From NCBI RefSeq assembly GCF_022479115.1, contig NZ_CP092497.1:1-64000 (forward strand): a DNA stretch of 64,000 bases, in the 5' to 3' direction. This DNA is from Amycolatopsis sp. EV170708-02-1. Lineage in GTDB: Bacteria > Actinomycetota > Actinomycetes > Mycobacteriales > Pseudonocardiaceae. Below are positions 35,611 to 44,806 of this stretch, in pieces (position 1 is the stretch's first letter; the number at the start of each line of letters is the position of its first letter). The notes under the pieces are model-generated. The model saw nothing but the letters and a program-made list of their open reading frames with translations, was not told the origin of the DNA and did no database searches. The position numbers and the translations under genes were made by a program.

Positions 35611-36311
35611 AGGACGCTCTATTCCTGCTCGCCGATGTGTGGATGATCTTCGCCGGCTACTTCTTCGGCTGGAAGTTCATCCGCCGCTACGGCAATTACC
35701 TGCTCGGCCTCGAATGGATGGTCGTCGCGACCTCGGGCAGCAACTTCCTGCTCTGGTCGTTGCTCGGTGCCAGCCCGGACAGCCTCCTGTACGACGTGGC
35801 GTACTTCTTCGACGCCTTCTCCCGGTCGGTCGGCATCACGCTCATCCTGGTCATGGGCCTGATGAAGGTCACCCATCGCTACAAGCCGTCTCGCACCGTC
35901 GACGTCGTCGTGTTCGCCTTCGCCACCGTGGCCGGGCTGTTCCTGCGCCAGTTCCACGGCGAAGACCCGCGCGTCGACGATGTCGCGTTCGCCGTCGCCA
36001 CGTTTTACGTCGTGGTCAACCTCGTCACGGCCGTCTTCCTGGCCTACTTCGCCAAGCGGCTCTGGGACATCGGCGCGAAATGGCCTGCGTTCTGGACCGG
36101 GCTGGTGACCGCGGCCGCCACCACCATCGCGATCACCTACGACTTCTTCCCCTTCCCGTTCGACGACGCGAACCGCACGATCTTCTACACCGCCGCGCTG
36201 GCGACCTGGGGAACCCAGGGATTCGTCTACTTCTTCGCCTATCGCGCGCTGCACGACCACAACGTGGCCTCGGCCTCGAAGACGACACAGGAAGCGGGTG
36301 CGTCGTCATGA
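35607..36311 (+). CDS. Seven-helix membrane protein of unknown function
   Basis: A 234-aa polytopic protein with about six or seven hydrophobic helices (VWMIFAGYFFGWKFI, WMVVATSGSNFLLWSLLGA, FYVVVNLVTAVFLAYFA among them). ATG 35607 overlaps the amine oxidase stop (ATGA). No transporter signature is recognised. It may carry the operon's substrate or anchor its enzymes. The stop overlaps the next small gene. Confidence 0.75.
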   Translation: MKDALFLLADVWMIFAGYFFGWKFIRRYGNYLLGLEWMVVATSGSNFLLWSLLGASPDSLLYDVAYFFDAFSRSVGITLILVMGLMKVTHRYKPSRTVDVVVFAFATVAGLFLRQFHGEDPRVDDVAFAVATFYVVVNLVTAVFLAYFAKRLWDIGAKWPAFWTGLVTAAATTIAITYDFFPFPFDDANRTIFYTAALATWGTQGFVYFFAYRALHDHNVASASKTTQEAGASS

Positions 36312-36397
36312 ACGCGATCACGCAGCGGTACGCCGTGGTCGACCCGGCCACCGGCGAACTCGTACCGGAAGGGTCGGAACAGACCACAAAGGCATAA
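36308..36397 (+). CDS. 29-aa peptide, aldehyde-dehydrogenase N-terminus-like
   Basis: ATG 36308 overlaps the preceding stop (ATGA) and the frame ends at 36397. The residues RYAVVDPATGELV match how many succinate-semialdehyde dehydrogenases begin. The simplest reading is a truncated remnant of a sixth operon gene. Translation is plausible because of coupling, but a function as a 29-mer is unlikely. Confidence 0.45.
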   Translation: MNAITQRYAVVDPATGELVPEGSEQTTKA

Positions 36398-36610
36398 CCG
36401 ACGGGAAGGCGCGGGCGAACGACCTCGGCACCCAGCGTGATCGACCAGGGCTGATCGCCGCGTCTTCCCCGGTGCCGCAACAGACATCGAGGGCGCGGCA
36501 CCACGCCGAGAACCGGCGACGACCACCGTGGCGACACTGCTGGGTCCCACAAAGGGCGGCCGAGAGCGCCGAAGGCGCCACGGGTTCGGCCTGTCGCTCG
36601 CAAGCATACA

Positions 36611-36673
36611 GTGATGATAATCATTGCCAAGTCTGCGCAACCTGGATCCACTACTGTTGATAACGATTATCGA
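36611..36673 (+). promoter_or_regulatory. Two Fur/Zur-like palindromes upstream of the metal-uptake operon
   Basis: Box 1 at 36613-36626 contains ATGAT-A-ATCAT, the core of Fur-superfamily boxes. Box 2 at 36657-36673 contains GATAA-CGA-TTATC. They lie 50-110 bases before the FecCD gene in an AT-rich stretch. The rest of 36398-36610 holds nothing else I can name. Zur (zinc) is favoured over Fur/DmdR because actinobacterial iron regulators use TTAGGTTAGGC-like boxes. Confidence 0.6.
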
Positions 36674-36723
36674 GTGCAGTTAAGCTCCGGTGTCCTTCCC
36701 CCACAGATCGATCGGCGTCCCCC

Positions 36724-37839
36724 ATGGTTGTTCGTTCGCGGCCGTCCGCGTCGCCCTCGGGCGTTCGCGACCGGCAGGCGGCACTTGCCCGGTCCCGCCT
36801 TCTGCACCGGGGGACGGTCACGGTCCTCGCCGTCGCGATCCTCGTGCTGCTGGTCGTATCCGGTTCGGTGGGGACGGTCGAGGTCGGGCTCACGGACACG
36901 GCGCGGATCGTGGCCGGTCATCTGGTGCCGGACGTGCCGTGGATGTCGGACGGCAGCCTGACCGTGTTGCAGGACCAGGCGGTATGGCAGTTCCGGCTCC
37001 CTCGCGCGCTACTGGCGGGGCTCGCCGGGGCGGGGCTGGCGCTCGCCGGGGCGATCATGCAGGTGATCGTGCGCAACCCGCTCGCGGAGCCGTATCTGCT
37101 CGGCGTGTCGTCCGGGGCGGGGGTCGGCGCGGTGCTCGTGATCACCTTCGGTTCGGCCGCCGTGGGCGGGCTTCCCCTGGGCGCGGCGGCCTTCGCCGGG
37201 GCTTTGGTGGCCAGTGTGTGCGTCGCGCTGGTCGCCCGGCATCGCGGCATCCTGTCGCCGACCAGGATGATCCTGTCCGGTGTCGCGCTGGGTTCCCTGT
37301 TCAGCGCGATCACGAGCTATCTGACGTTGACCACCGAGGCACAGAACGTCTTCAGCGTCCTGTTCTTCTTACTCGGCAGCGTTTCCGCCGCCTCGATGGC
37401 TTCCTTGGCCGTGCCGGCGGTGGCGTTCGCGGCCGCCTGTGTCGTCGTGGGACTGCGGACCAGGGCCATGAACGCGCTGCTGAGCGGCGACGAGTCCGCG
37501 ACCGCGCTGGGAGTCGACGTGAACCGCCTCCGCGCCGTCCTTCTCGTGACCGCCGCCCTCCTGACGGGGTCGATCGTGTCGGTCAGCGGCGGCATCGGTT
37601 TCGTCGGTCTCGTGATCCCGCACGTGGCGCGGATCCTCGTCGGCTCGGACCATCGCCGGATGCTGCCGGTCGCGGTACTCGGCGGCGCCCTGTTCCTCAT
37701 GGTCGCCGACCTGCTCTCGCGCACGGTCGCGGCACCCGGCGAAATACCGATCGGGATCCTCACCGCGGTCGTGGGCGCGCCGTTCTTCCTGTGGCTGATG
37801 CGCCGGGACACCGCCACGCGAGCGGGGTTCGGCCGGTGA
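36724..37839 (+). CDS. FecCD-family ABC transporter permease (metallophore/haem type)
   Basis: A 371-aa membrane protein with ~nine or ten helices. FecCD/BtuC marks include PRALLAGLAGAGLALAGAIMQ (split; LAGAGLALAGAIMQ), NPLAEPYLLGVSSGAG and GFVGLVIPHVARILVG. It imports a metal complex from the binding protein. First gene of a five-gene operon with GTGA/ATGA overlaps throughout. Only one FecCD gene is present, so it should act as a homodimer. ATG 36724 is the only well-placed start. Confidence 0.9.
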   Translation: MVVRSRPSASPSGVRDRQAALARSRLLHRGTVTVLAVAILVLLVVSGSVGTVEVGLTDTARIVAGHLVPDVPWMSDGSLTVLQDQAVWQFRLPRALLAGLAGAGLALAGAIMQVIVRNPLAEPYLLGVSSGAGVGAVLVITFGSAAVGGLPLGAAAFAGALVASVCVALVARHRGILSPTRMILSGVALGSLFSAITSYLTLTTEAQNVFSVLFFLLGSVSAASMASLAVPAVAFAAACVVVGLRTRAMNALLSGDESATALGVDVNRLRAVLLVTAALLTGSIVSVSGGIGFVGLVIPHVARILVGSDHRRMLPVAVLGGALFLMVADLLSRTVAAPGEIPIGILTAVVGAPFFLWLMRRDTATRAGFGR

Positions 37840-38648
37840 AGGTCCATTTCCACGAGGTCAGCGCCACGCTGGGCGGCAACCGGGTACTGCGGAACGTGGA
37901 CATCGAGGTCCGCTCCGGCCGTTTCCTCGGGCTCGTCGGCCCGAACGGCAGCGGCAAGTCGACCTTGCTACGCACGCTCTACCGCGCCGTCGCACCGTCC
38001 TCGGGCCGGGTGCTGCTGGGCGAGCACGACGTGTGGCGCACCGACAGGCGGACCGTCGCCAGGGCGGTGGCGGTGATGACTCAGGAGACGTCGTCCGAGT
38101 TCGACCTAACGGTCCTCGACGTCGTGCTCCTGGGCCGGGTGCCCTTCCAGCGCGGATTCGGCCGTGACACCGAAGCCGACCTCGATCTCGCGTGGGCCGC
38201 GCTCGACCGGGTCGGCGCCACCGACATCGCTGACAGGCCCATCGGACGGCTCTCGGGCGGACAGCGGCAGCGGGTGATGCTGGCCCGCGCGCTGGCGGCC
38301 GACTCCCCCGTCCTCGTCCTCGACGAACCGACCAACCACCTCGACATCGCCTTCCAGCTGGAACTCATGCGGATCGCGGCCGGGCTCGATCGCACCATCG
38401 TCGCCGCCCTGCACGACCTCAACCTCGCCGCCACCTACTGCGACGACATCGCGGTACTCGACGCCGGCCGCGTCGTCGCCACCGGAACGCCGGACGAAGC
38501 GCTCACCCCACGCGTCGTGGAAGACGTGTTCGGCGTCGCCGTCGACCAGCTCACCCACCCGCGCGACGGCAGGCCGGTGCTGGTCTTCGGCCGTCGCACG
38601 GAGACCCGTTCACCTCTCAGCACTCCCGGAAAAGAGAACCATGCGTAA
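37836..38648 (+). CDS. FecE-type ABC transporter ATPase
   Basis: A 270-aa ATPase from the GTG at 37836, overlapping the permease stop (GTGA). Walker A GPNGSGKSTLL (~33-43), Q-loop VAVMTQETSSEFDLTV, signature LSGGQRQRVMLARAL (~133) and Walker B VLVLDEPTNHLD (~153) are all present, with a switch His in ALHDLNLAA. It energises import through the FecCD protein. Confidence 0.93.
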   Translation: MKVHFHEVSATLGGNRVLRNVDIEVRSGRFLGLVGPNGSGKSTLLRTLYRAVAPSSGRVLLGEHDVWRTDRRTVARAVAVMTQETSSEFDLTVLDVVLLGRVPFQRGFGRDTEADLDLAWAALDRVGATDIADRPIGRLSGGQRQRVMLARALAADSPVLVLDEPTNHLDIAFQLELMRIAAGLDRTIVAALHDLNLAATYCDDIAVLDAGRVVATGTPDEALTPRVVEDVFGVAVDQLTHPRDGRPVLVFGRRTETRSPLSTPGKENHA

Positions 38649-39639
38649 AACCCTGTCCTTTGCTGCGTTCGGTGCCGGCCTGTCGCTGATCGCGGGGTGC
38701 GGTACCTCGGTCACTCCGGCCGCGCCGTCGAACAACGCCGGCACGGCGGTCACCGTCTCTAACTGCGGCCGGGACGTCACCGTCGGCGCCGCACCCCGCG
38801 CCGCGGTCGGGCTCAGCCCGTCGCAGACGGAACTGTTGCTGCGGCTCGGTCTCGCGGGCTCGCTCGTCGGACAGGCACAGACCGCCACCGCACCGCTCCC
38901 GGAAGACGTGGCCGCCCAGGCCGCCGCCATCCCGGTGCTGAGCGAGTCCGGGCCGCCGAGCAGGGAGAAGCTCCTGGCCGCCAAGCCGGACTTCGTCTTC
39001 TCCCCCACCACCTACGAATTCACCGCGGAGAAGGGCTTCGCCAGCTTGGAGCAACTGCGGCAAAGCGGCGTCGCCGCCTATGTCGCCGCTGGCGGCTGCG
39101 CCGAACGCCGCATGAACGGCACGGTCGAAGATCTCTTCACCGACTTGGAGAACCTCGGCAGGATCTTCGCCGTGCCGGACAAGGCCAAGGCTCTGGTCGA
39201 TCAGGGCCGTACGGATCTGGCCACTGTGGACAAAGCGATCGCTGGCCGCCCCCGCCCCACCGTCGCCCAGGTGTTCCTGGAGGGCACCACCGTCACCGCG
39301 ATCGGCGCCGGCATCGAGTACGACATCATCCGCAGGGCGGGCGGGGACAACGTGTTCTCGCCGAAGGACCCGCAGTTCGCCAAGTTCTTCGCCGCGCAGA
39401 TCACCCCCGAGGCGCTCGCCGCGAAGAATCCCGACGCGATCGTGTTCGCGGTCAACGGGCCCGCGCAGAAGCAGGCGAGCATCGACTACCTCACCCGTAC
39501 CTTCCCCGCCATGACCGCCGTCCGCGAACAGCGCTTGATCGCGATCGACGCCGCCGACACCTATCCCGGCACCCTCGGGAACATCTCGGTGGTGCGGGAG
39601 ATCGCGCAACGACTCCACGCGGACGCGTTCACCCGGTGA
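38641..39639 (+). CDS. Periplasmic-type (lipoprotein) metal-complex binding protein
   Basis: A 332-aa FecB/TroA-fold substrate-binding lipoprotein. The lipobox LIAGC puts the lipidated Cys at residue 20. FecB-type segments follow: SPSQTELLLRLGLAGSLVGQ, IFAVPDKAKALVDQG and the closing ISVVREIAQRLHADA. It overlaps the ATPase gene. It delivers the ligand to the permease; a metallophore or haem/cobalamin-type complex is expected. Confidence 0.9.
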   Translation: MRKTLSFAAFGAGLSLIAGCGTSVTPAAPSNNAGTAVTVSNCGRDVTVGAAPRAAVGLSPSQTELLLRLGLAGSLVGQAQTATAPLPEDVAAQAAAIPVLSESGPPSREKLLAAKPDFVFSPTTYEFTAEKGFASLEQLRQSGVAAYVAAGGCAERRMNGTVEDLFTDLENLGRIFAVPDKAKALVDQGRTDLATVDKAIAGRPRPTVAQVFLEGTTVTAIGAGIEYDIIRRAGGDNVFSPKDPQFAKFFAAQITPEALAAKNPDAIVFAVNGPAQKQASIDYLTRTFPAMTAVREQRLIAIDAADTYPGTLGNISVVREIAQRLHADAFTR

Positions 39640-41294
39640 TCCATCGCAGGCTCCTGCGCCTTGCGGGTGTCGTCCTCGCGCCCGTCCTGCTGCTCGCGCT
39701 GCTGTCGATACTCGTGTCGGCCTGCTACGTCGGCGGAGCGGTCCTGACGGCGTCCGTCCTCGCCGATCTCACCCGAGGCGGGGACTTCACGACGGTGGCA
39801 CCCGCGATCGCGGCCTTGACCGGCGTCGTCGGGGTGCGCGCGGTCCTGCTGTGGACACGGGAGGTGGCCGCGGCCAGGTTCGGCATCGCCATCCGCACCC
39901 GGCTGCGCGGGGAGTTACTGCGCCGCATCGCCGCACTGGGACCGGCCTGGACGCGAGGAGAGCGCACGGGCGCCATCACGCACACGGTCGTCGACGGGGT
40001 CGAAGCCCTCGACGCCTACTACAGCCGCTATCTGCCGCAGCTGCTCGTGACCTGTCTGGTTCCTGCCGCCATCGCCGGGTGGTTGTTCACCGTGTCGGTC
40101 CCCGCCGCCGCGATCCTCGCGACGGCTGTCCTGTGCGCCGTGGCCGTCCCCCGTTTCTGGGACGCCCGGCTGCTCCGGACGGGCCGAACCCGGTGGAGCG
40201 CCTACGAAAGGCTGGCCGCCGACTATCTGGAGGCGACCCAGTCGATCGGTGTCCTCCGGCTCTTCGGCGCGGGACGCCGGGCAGGCGAGGCACTGGCCCA
40301 TCGCGGCGATCGCCTGCACCGGGTCACGATGGCCCAGCTGCGCGTCTCACTGGTGGAAGCGGGAGTCAGCGCCCTGGCACTGCACCTCGGCCTCGCGGCC
40401 ACGATCGTCGTCGCGTGCGCCGGGGTCGTCAGCGGTCCGGCGCCCGCCGCATCGGTGTTCCTGTTCTTGTTGTGCGCCAGGGAATGTTTCCGCCCGGTAC
40501 TCGACCTGTCCGCCCACTGGCACGTCGGTTATCAAGGGCTGGGCGCGGTCGAGGGCATCGACGAGATCATGACGGCTCGTCCGCAGGTCGCCGACACCGG
40601 CACCCGCACCGAACCCGCTCGGCACGGGGCTCGGCTGCTACTGCGGGACGTCGGGTACCGGTACCCGAACGGCGCGGGCGTTTCCGGCATCGGCTTCGAA
40701 TGCGCGCCGGGGAGCACGACCGGGATCGTGGGCCCGTCGGGTGCCGGGAAGAGCACGATCGCCCGGCTTCTCGTCCGCGAGGCCGACCCGCAGCAGGGGA
40801 CGATCGAACTCGACGGAACCCCGATCACCGGGTACACCCTCGCCGCGCTCCGCGCGAGCATCGGCGTCGTCGGCCAGCACAGCTATCTTTTCCATGGCAC
40901 CGTGGAAGAAAACCTCCGGCTCGCCCGTCCCGGCGCCACACACGACGAGATCCGCGCCGCCGCCCACGTCGCGGACGCGATCGAATTCGTCGAGGCACTC
41001 CCCCACGGCTTCGCGACGGTCCTCACCGAGAACGGGACCCAGCTGTCCGGCGGTCAGCGGCAACGCCTCGCCATCGCCAGGGCCGTGCTCGCCGCGCCTC
41101 CGGTGCTGCTGCTCGACGAAGCGACCTCGGCCCTGGACGTCGACACCGAGAACCGCGTACTCACCCGGCTTGCAGAGCATTGCGACGGCACCACCCGGAT
41201 CGTGATCGCCCACCGCGAGACCGCCCTGCGTGACGCCGGTGCGATCGTCACGATCGAGTCCGGCCGCGTCACCGGGCAGGCGGTCCACTCGTGA
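39636..41294 (+). CDS. ABC exporter-fold half-transporter A (IrtA/CydD-like)
   Basis: A 552-aa fused TM-NBD protein from the GTG at 39636 (GTGA overlap). Six hydrophobic helices occupy ~1-300. The NBD has Walker A GPSGAGKSTIARLL (~365), signature LSGGQRQRLAIARAV (~470) and Walker B VLLLDEATSALD. Paired with the next gene it forms a heterodimer like mycobacterial IrtAB, which imports siderophore despite its exporter fold. Confidence 0.9.
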   Translation: MIHRRLLRLAGVVLAPVLLLALLSILVSACYVGGAVLTASVLADLTRGGDFTTVAPAIAALTGVVGVRAVLLWTREVAAARFGIAIRTRLRGELLRRIAALGPAWTRGERTGAITHTVVDGVEALDAYYSRYLPQLLVTCLVPAAIAGWLFTVSVPAAAILATAVLCAVAVPRFWDARLLRTGRTRWSAYERLAADYLEATQSIGVLRLFGAGRRAGEALAHRGDRLHRVTMAQLRVSLVEAGVSALALHLGLAATIVVACAGVVSGPAPAASVFLFLLCARECFRPVLDLSAHWHVGYQGLGAVEGIDEIMTARPQVADTGTRTEPARHGARLLLRDVGYRYPNGAGVSGIGFECAPGSTTGIVGPSGAGKSTIARLLVREADPQQGTIELDGTPITGYTLAALRASIGVVGQHSYLFHGTVEENLRLARPGATHDEIRAAAHVADAIEFVEALPHGFATVLTENGTQLSGGQRQRLAIARAVLAAPPVLLLDEATSALDVDTENRVLTRLAEHCDGTTRIVIAHRETALRDAGAIVTIESGRVTGQAVHS

Positions 41295-42952
41295 GCGGGC
41301 CGCTCCGGCGGCTTCTGCCGGTCATCGGCGAGCAGCGGGCCACCTTCGTCTGGACGGTCGTGAGCAACGCGGCCGTCCAGCTCGGCGCGCTGACGACGAC
41401 CGTGCTCGGCACGTGGCTGGCCGGGCGGGCTGCGGCGACCGGCACCGCGCCACTGGCCATCGTCGTCACCGTCCTGTGTGGCCTGGCCGTGGTGACCGCG
41501 GCGATGACCTGGCGCGAGTCCTGGGTCTCCCACGATCTGGCCTACCGGCTGATCGGCACCCTGCGTGCCCGGGTGTTCGATCGGCTGCGCGTGAGCCTGC
41601 CCGACCGCCGGAAGCCCCGCCGGAGCGGCGATCTCGTATCCGTCGCCTTCGCCGACATCGACCGTCTCGAATGGCTCTACGCGCACACCGCGGCCCAAGC
41701 ACTCACCTCGGCCATGATGCTCGCCGCCACCGCGACCCTGTCGCTCCTCGTCACGCCGTGGCTGCTGCTGGCGTGGGTACCGTTCGTCGCCGTGACCGCG
41801 GCGCTGCCGTGGCTTTCCGGCCGGGCGGGAACGCGGCAGGGCACCGAACTCACCGAGGCCGCCGCGACCCTCAACGCCGAACTCGTCGACACCGTCCGCG
41901 GACTCGGCGAACTCAGCAGTGCGGGCGCCCTGCACCGTCGCACCGCCGCCCTGGAGGAACAGACGCGTGCGCTGACCGCCGTGCAGACGAGGATCGGCTC
42001 CCGGATCGGTGGGGAACGCGCCGTCACGGACGCCGCTCTGGCGCTCAGCGCGATCGGCGCGCTCGCGGTCTGCGCGGCGAATCTCGACGCGATCGACCGC
42101 GCGCTCGCACCGGTCGCCATGGTGCTGGCCACCGCGGCGCTCGGCCCGATCGCGCAGATTTCGGATCTGCTGCGCAACGTCGGCACGTTGCGCGCCGCCG
42201 GTACCAGGATCACCGAAATCCTCGACCGGGCACCGGCGGTCCACGAGCCCCGCGTACCCCGGCCGCTGCCGCCCCGCGAGCGCGCGACCGGACTCGTCTT
42301 CGATCGCGTGTCCTTCGGTTACCGCGACGGCGCTCCACCGGTCCTGCGCGACGTGTCGTTCACCGTCCGCCCCGGTGAAAGGGTCGCCCTCACCGGGACA
42401 TCCGGCGCAGGCAAGACCACGTGCGCGCTGCTCGCGACCCGGATGTGGGACCCCGACACCGGTCACATCACCCTGGACGGCGTCGACCTCACCGAGCTGA
42501 CCGACGACGACCTCCGCCGCGCGATCAGCGCCGTTCCCCAGGAACCCGGCCTGCTCACCGGGACGATCGCCACCAACATCCGGCTCGGAAAACCCGAAGC
42601 CGACGACACCGAAGTCGAACGGGCCGCGCGGCGGGCGGGGATCCTCGACCCGGGAGCCGGATTCCCCGCCGGACTCGCCACCGCCGTCGGCGAATCCGGT
42701 GACGGACTGTCCGGTGGACAGCGAGCACGAGTCGCCGTCGCCAGGGCACTACTGGTGAACCCGCGCATTCTCGTCCTCGACGAGGCCACCGCCAACCTCG
42801 ACCCCGAGGCCGACGAAGCCATCACCGCGGCACTCGCCTCAGCCGGGAACGACATCGGTGTCCTCGTCATCAGCCACCGCCCCGCCACACTGGCAAGCTG
42901 CCACCGCGTGGTCGCGCTGCGAGAAGGATCGGTATGCCGGACGGCCACCTGA
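41291..42952 (+). CDS. ABC exporter-fold half-transporter B (IrtB/CydC-like)
   Basis: A 553-aa partner of the preceding protein, from the GTG at 41291 (GTGA overlap). Six TM helices, then an NBD with Walker [15 protein letters not shown] (~380), signature [16 protein letters not shown] (~480) and Walker [13 protein letters not shown]. The last gene of the operon. An IrtAB-like pair together with FecBCD suggests both outer uptake and a second transport or reduction step for a metal-chelate. Confidence 0.9.
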   Translation: MSGPLRRLLPVIGEQRATFVWTVVSNAAVQLGALTTTVLGTWLAGRAAATGTAPLAIVVTVLCGLAVVTAAMTWRESWVSHDLAYRLIGTLRARVFDRLRVSLPDRRKPRRSGDLVSVAFADIDRLEWLYAHTAAQALTSAMMLAATATLSLLVTPWLLLAWVPFVAVTAALPWLSGRAGTRQGTELTEAAATLNAELVDTVRGLGELSSAGALHRRTAALEEQTRALTAVQTRIGSRIGGERAVTDAALALSAIGALAVCAANLDAIDRALAPVAMVLATAALGPIAQISDLLRNVGTLRAAGTRITEILDRAPAVHEPRVPRPLPPRERATGLVFDRVSFGYRDGAPPVLRDVSFTVRPGERVALTGTSGAGKTTCALLATRMWDPDTGHITLDGVDLTELTDDDLRRAISAVPQEPGLLTGTIATNIRLGKPEADDTEVERAARRAGILDPGAGFPAGLATAVGESGDGLSGGQRARVAVARALLVNPRILVLDEATANLDPEADEAITAALASAGNDIGVLVISHRPATLASCHRVVALREGSVCRTAT

Positions 42953-43257
42953 CCACGTACGAAGGCAATGACACGTGCCAGGACTACCGCGGCGAAACCG
43001 TCATCCAGGCAGATGCGGCCCACAACCCCAGCGTTGACCCGACGAGATAGCAACAGAGGGGCGTGACCGCCACTGCGAAGATCCGTCCGGTGTTCGAAGG
43101 GCTCCTTGCGGGACGGGCCGTGGTACTACTCCTCCCGCTCCACGATCCTGACCTTTCTGCGTACCAGCAGAACCCGCCGGATTGATGCGACGAGGGTCTT
43201 TGGCAACAGCGGCCAAGACTTGCCGGCATCTCGAGCGTGGGCGATGTCCTGCTGAAG

Positions 43258-43348
43258 CCGCCCGATACGGGCGGTGTTACTCCGGGTTCGCGCTCGGCGA
43301 GCCCTGGAGCGCGTCGATCCGGCTGGCCGCCTCCCGGCCAGCCGGATC
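43258..43348 (+). terminator. Two strong hairpins between the metal operon and the peptide-P450 locus
   Basis: CCGCCCG-ATA-CGGGCGG (43258-43274) and a 13-bp perfect stem GATCCGGCTGGCC/GGCCAGCCGGATC with a 7-base loop (43316-43348). They lie ~300 bases after the ABC gene and isolate the downstream locus. The stretch 42953-43257 holds no gene I can support. Confidence 0.6.
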
Positions 43349-43388
43349 TACAACCGCCTCGGCGCCTGAACGCGGCTGACGACGCTCT

Positions 43389-43429
43389 CCCTTTGTGACA
43401 CCGAAGCCCAGTGGCCTGTGTCACAAGGG
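43389..43429. promoter_or_regulatory. Long GTGTCAC inverted repeat, probable operator
   Basis: TTGTGACAC (43393-43401) and GTGTCACAA (43418-43426) are perfect complements around 16 bases. With the flanking CCC/GGG, the arms extend to 12 or 13. Two further TGTCAC/GGTCAC half-sites follow at 43435 and 43451. It stands ~70 bases before the peptide gene, in the place of a promoter operator. The binding protein is unknown. Confidence 0.55.
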
Positions 43430-43497
43430 CGTTCTGTCACGGGAATCGGGTCACCGGGATCTCTTGGGCACGACGCCAAGAGAAAGGAAAACCACCC

Positions 43498-43629
43498 ATG
43501 TCAACGACGACGGGCCCGCGATCCCGGATGCCCGACGCCGAGATCGCGGCCGCCGGCGGCTTCCTGCCGAGCCCGCACACCAAGCTCGTGGACCCCACGT
43601 TCACCGAGTGGCTCGACGTCCAATCCTGA
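43498..43629 (+). CDS. 43-aa peptide upstream of a P450, candidate RiPP precursor
   Basis: ATG 43498 is preceded by a good ribosome binding site (AGAAAGGAAAA). The peptide has a polar N-terminus (MSTTTGPRSRMPDAEIAAAG), then GFLPSPHTKLVDPTFTEWLDVQS (given in two parts: GFLPSPHTKLV and DPTFTEWLDVQS). It has no cysteine, so it is not the ferredoxin that often sits beside P450 genes. The P450 starts 17 bases on. A leader-plus-aromatic-core precursor (core near FTEWL) fits P450-RiPP loci, but the core lacks the Tyr/Trp-rich pattern of the known biarylitide and atropopeptide types. Alternative: a small regulatory or stabilising protein. Confidence 0.6.
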   Translation: MSTTTGPRSRMPDAEIAAAGGFLPSPHTKLVDPTFTEWLDVQS

Positions 43630-43645
43630 ACCGGAAAGGCAGAAA

Positions 43646-44806
43646 ATGACCGAAGCAATGCCGCTTCACATGCGAAGGAACGGTCTCAACCCGGTCGCGG
43701 AGTTGGCGAAGGCCCGCGACGGCGAGGGGGTCGTGCGGGTCGAGACGCCTTTCGGCCTGCCCGCCTATCTGGTCAGCCGCAAGGAAGACGTCCGTGAGGT
43801 GCTGGCGGATCCGGCCCGGTTCAGCAGCGCACTGACGCCGGTACCGGGGGACGCCCCCACGGCGGGGCAGCTGATCCGGCTCGACCCGCCCGACCACACG
43901 CGCTTGCGACGGCTGCTCACGCCCGAGTTCACCGTACGGCGGATGGGCAGGCTCGAGCCGCGGATCACCGAGATCGTCCAAGCGACCCTGGACAATCTGG
44001 AGCGAGCCGGCAGGAATGCCGATCTGGTGACGCACTTCGCGTTGCCGGTGCCGTCGCTGGTGATCTGCGAGCTGCTGGGTGTCCCGTACGCCGACCGCGG
44101 CGAGTTCCACCAGCGTGCCGTGCGGATTCTCGACACCTCGCTGCCGATGGACCAGCGAGTCGCGGCGCAACGGGAGGACCACGACTACATGGCGGGCCTG
44201 GTGGCCCGCGCCCGGGCGAATCCCGGCGAGGACCTCCTCGGCATGCTCGTGCGGGAGCACGGCGACGAGCTCGGTTCGGACGAGTTGACCGGCATCGCGG
44301 GACTTCTGCTGCTCGCCGGGCACGACACGACCGCGAACATGCTCGGCCTCGGCACACTGGCTCTGTTGTGGCACCCGGACCAGCTGGCGATGCTTCGCGA
44401 GGATCCCGGGCTGATCGAGCCCGCCGTCGAGGAACTGTTGCGCTGGTTGTCCGTCGTCCAGTCGCTGCCGCCGCGAACGACCACGACGGACATGGAGATC
44501 GGCGGGCACCGCATCCCCGGGGGATCGCTCGTGATCTGCTCGCTTCCGGCCGCCAACCGCGACCCCGCCCTGATCGACGATCCCGAGACGTTCGACATCA
44601 CGCGGGGAACCACCGGCCACGTTGCCTTCGGGCATGGTCCACACCACTGTCTCGGGGCGCCACTGGCGAGGATGGAGCTGCGCATCGCCCTCCCCGCGCT
44701 GCTTCGACGCTTTCCCGGTCTCGCCTTGGCCTCCCCGGAAGAACCGATGGACTTCCGTGTCTTCAGCCTCGTGTACGGCGTGCGCGCTTTGCGGGTGACC
44801 TGGTGA
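43646..44806 (+). CDS. Cytochrome P450 (CYP105/107-like)
   Basis: A 386-aa soluble P450. I-helix LLAGHDTTANMLGLG (~residue 225), ExxR in EELLRWLSVVQ (~270), and the haem loop AFGHGPHHCLGAPLARMEL (~330-348) with its Cys ligand are all present. GGAAAGG lies six bases before the ATG. Neighbours: the 43-aa peptide upstream (17 bases), a 4-TM protein overlapping its stop and an SDR. No ferredoxin gene is nearby, so the electron donor is from elsewhere. It could oxidise the peptide or a small molecule. Confidence 0.95.
   Translation: MTEAMPLHMRRNGLNPVAELAKARDGEGVVRVETPFGLPAYLVSRKEDVREVLADPARFSSALTPVPGDAPTAGQLIRLDPPDHTRLRRLLTPEFTVRRMGRLEPRITEIVQATLDNLERAGRNADLVTHFALPVPSLVICELLGVPYADRGEFHQRAVRILDTSLPMDQRVAAQREDHDYMAGLVARARANPGEDLLGMLVREHGDELGSDELTGIAGLLLLAGHDTTANMLGLGTLALLWHPDQLAMLREDPGLIEPAVEELLRWLSVVQSLPPRTTTTDMEIGGHRIPGGSLVICSLPAANRDPALIDDPETFDITRGTTGHVAFGHGPHHCLGAPLARMELRIALPALLRRFPGLALASPEEPMDFRVFSLVYGVRALRVTW

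Noticed and set aside
43498..43629. Ferredoxin partner of the P450
   Set aside because: The peptide has no cysteine, so it cannot hold an iron-sulfur cluster.
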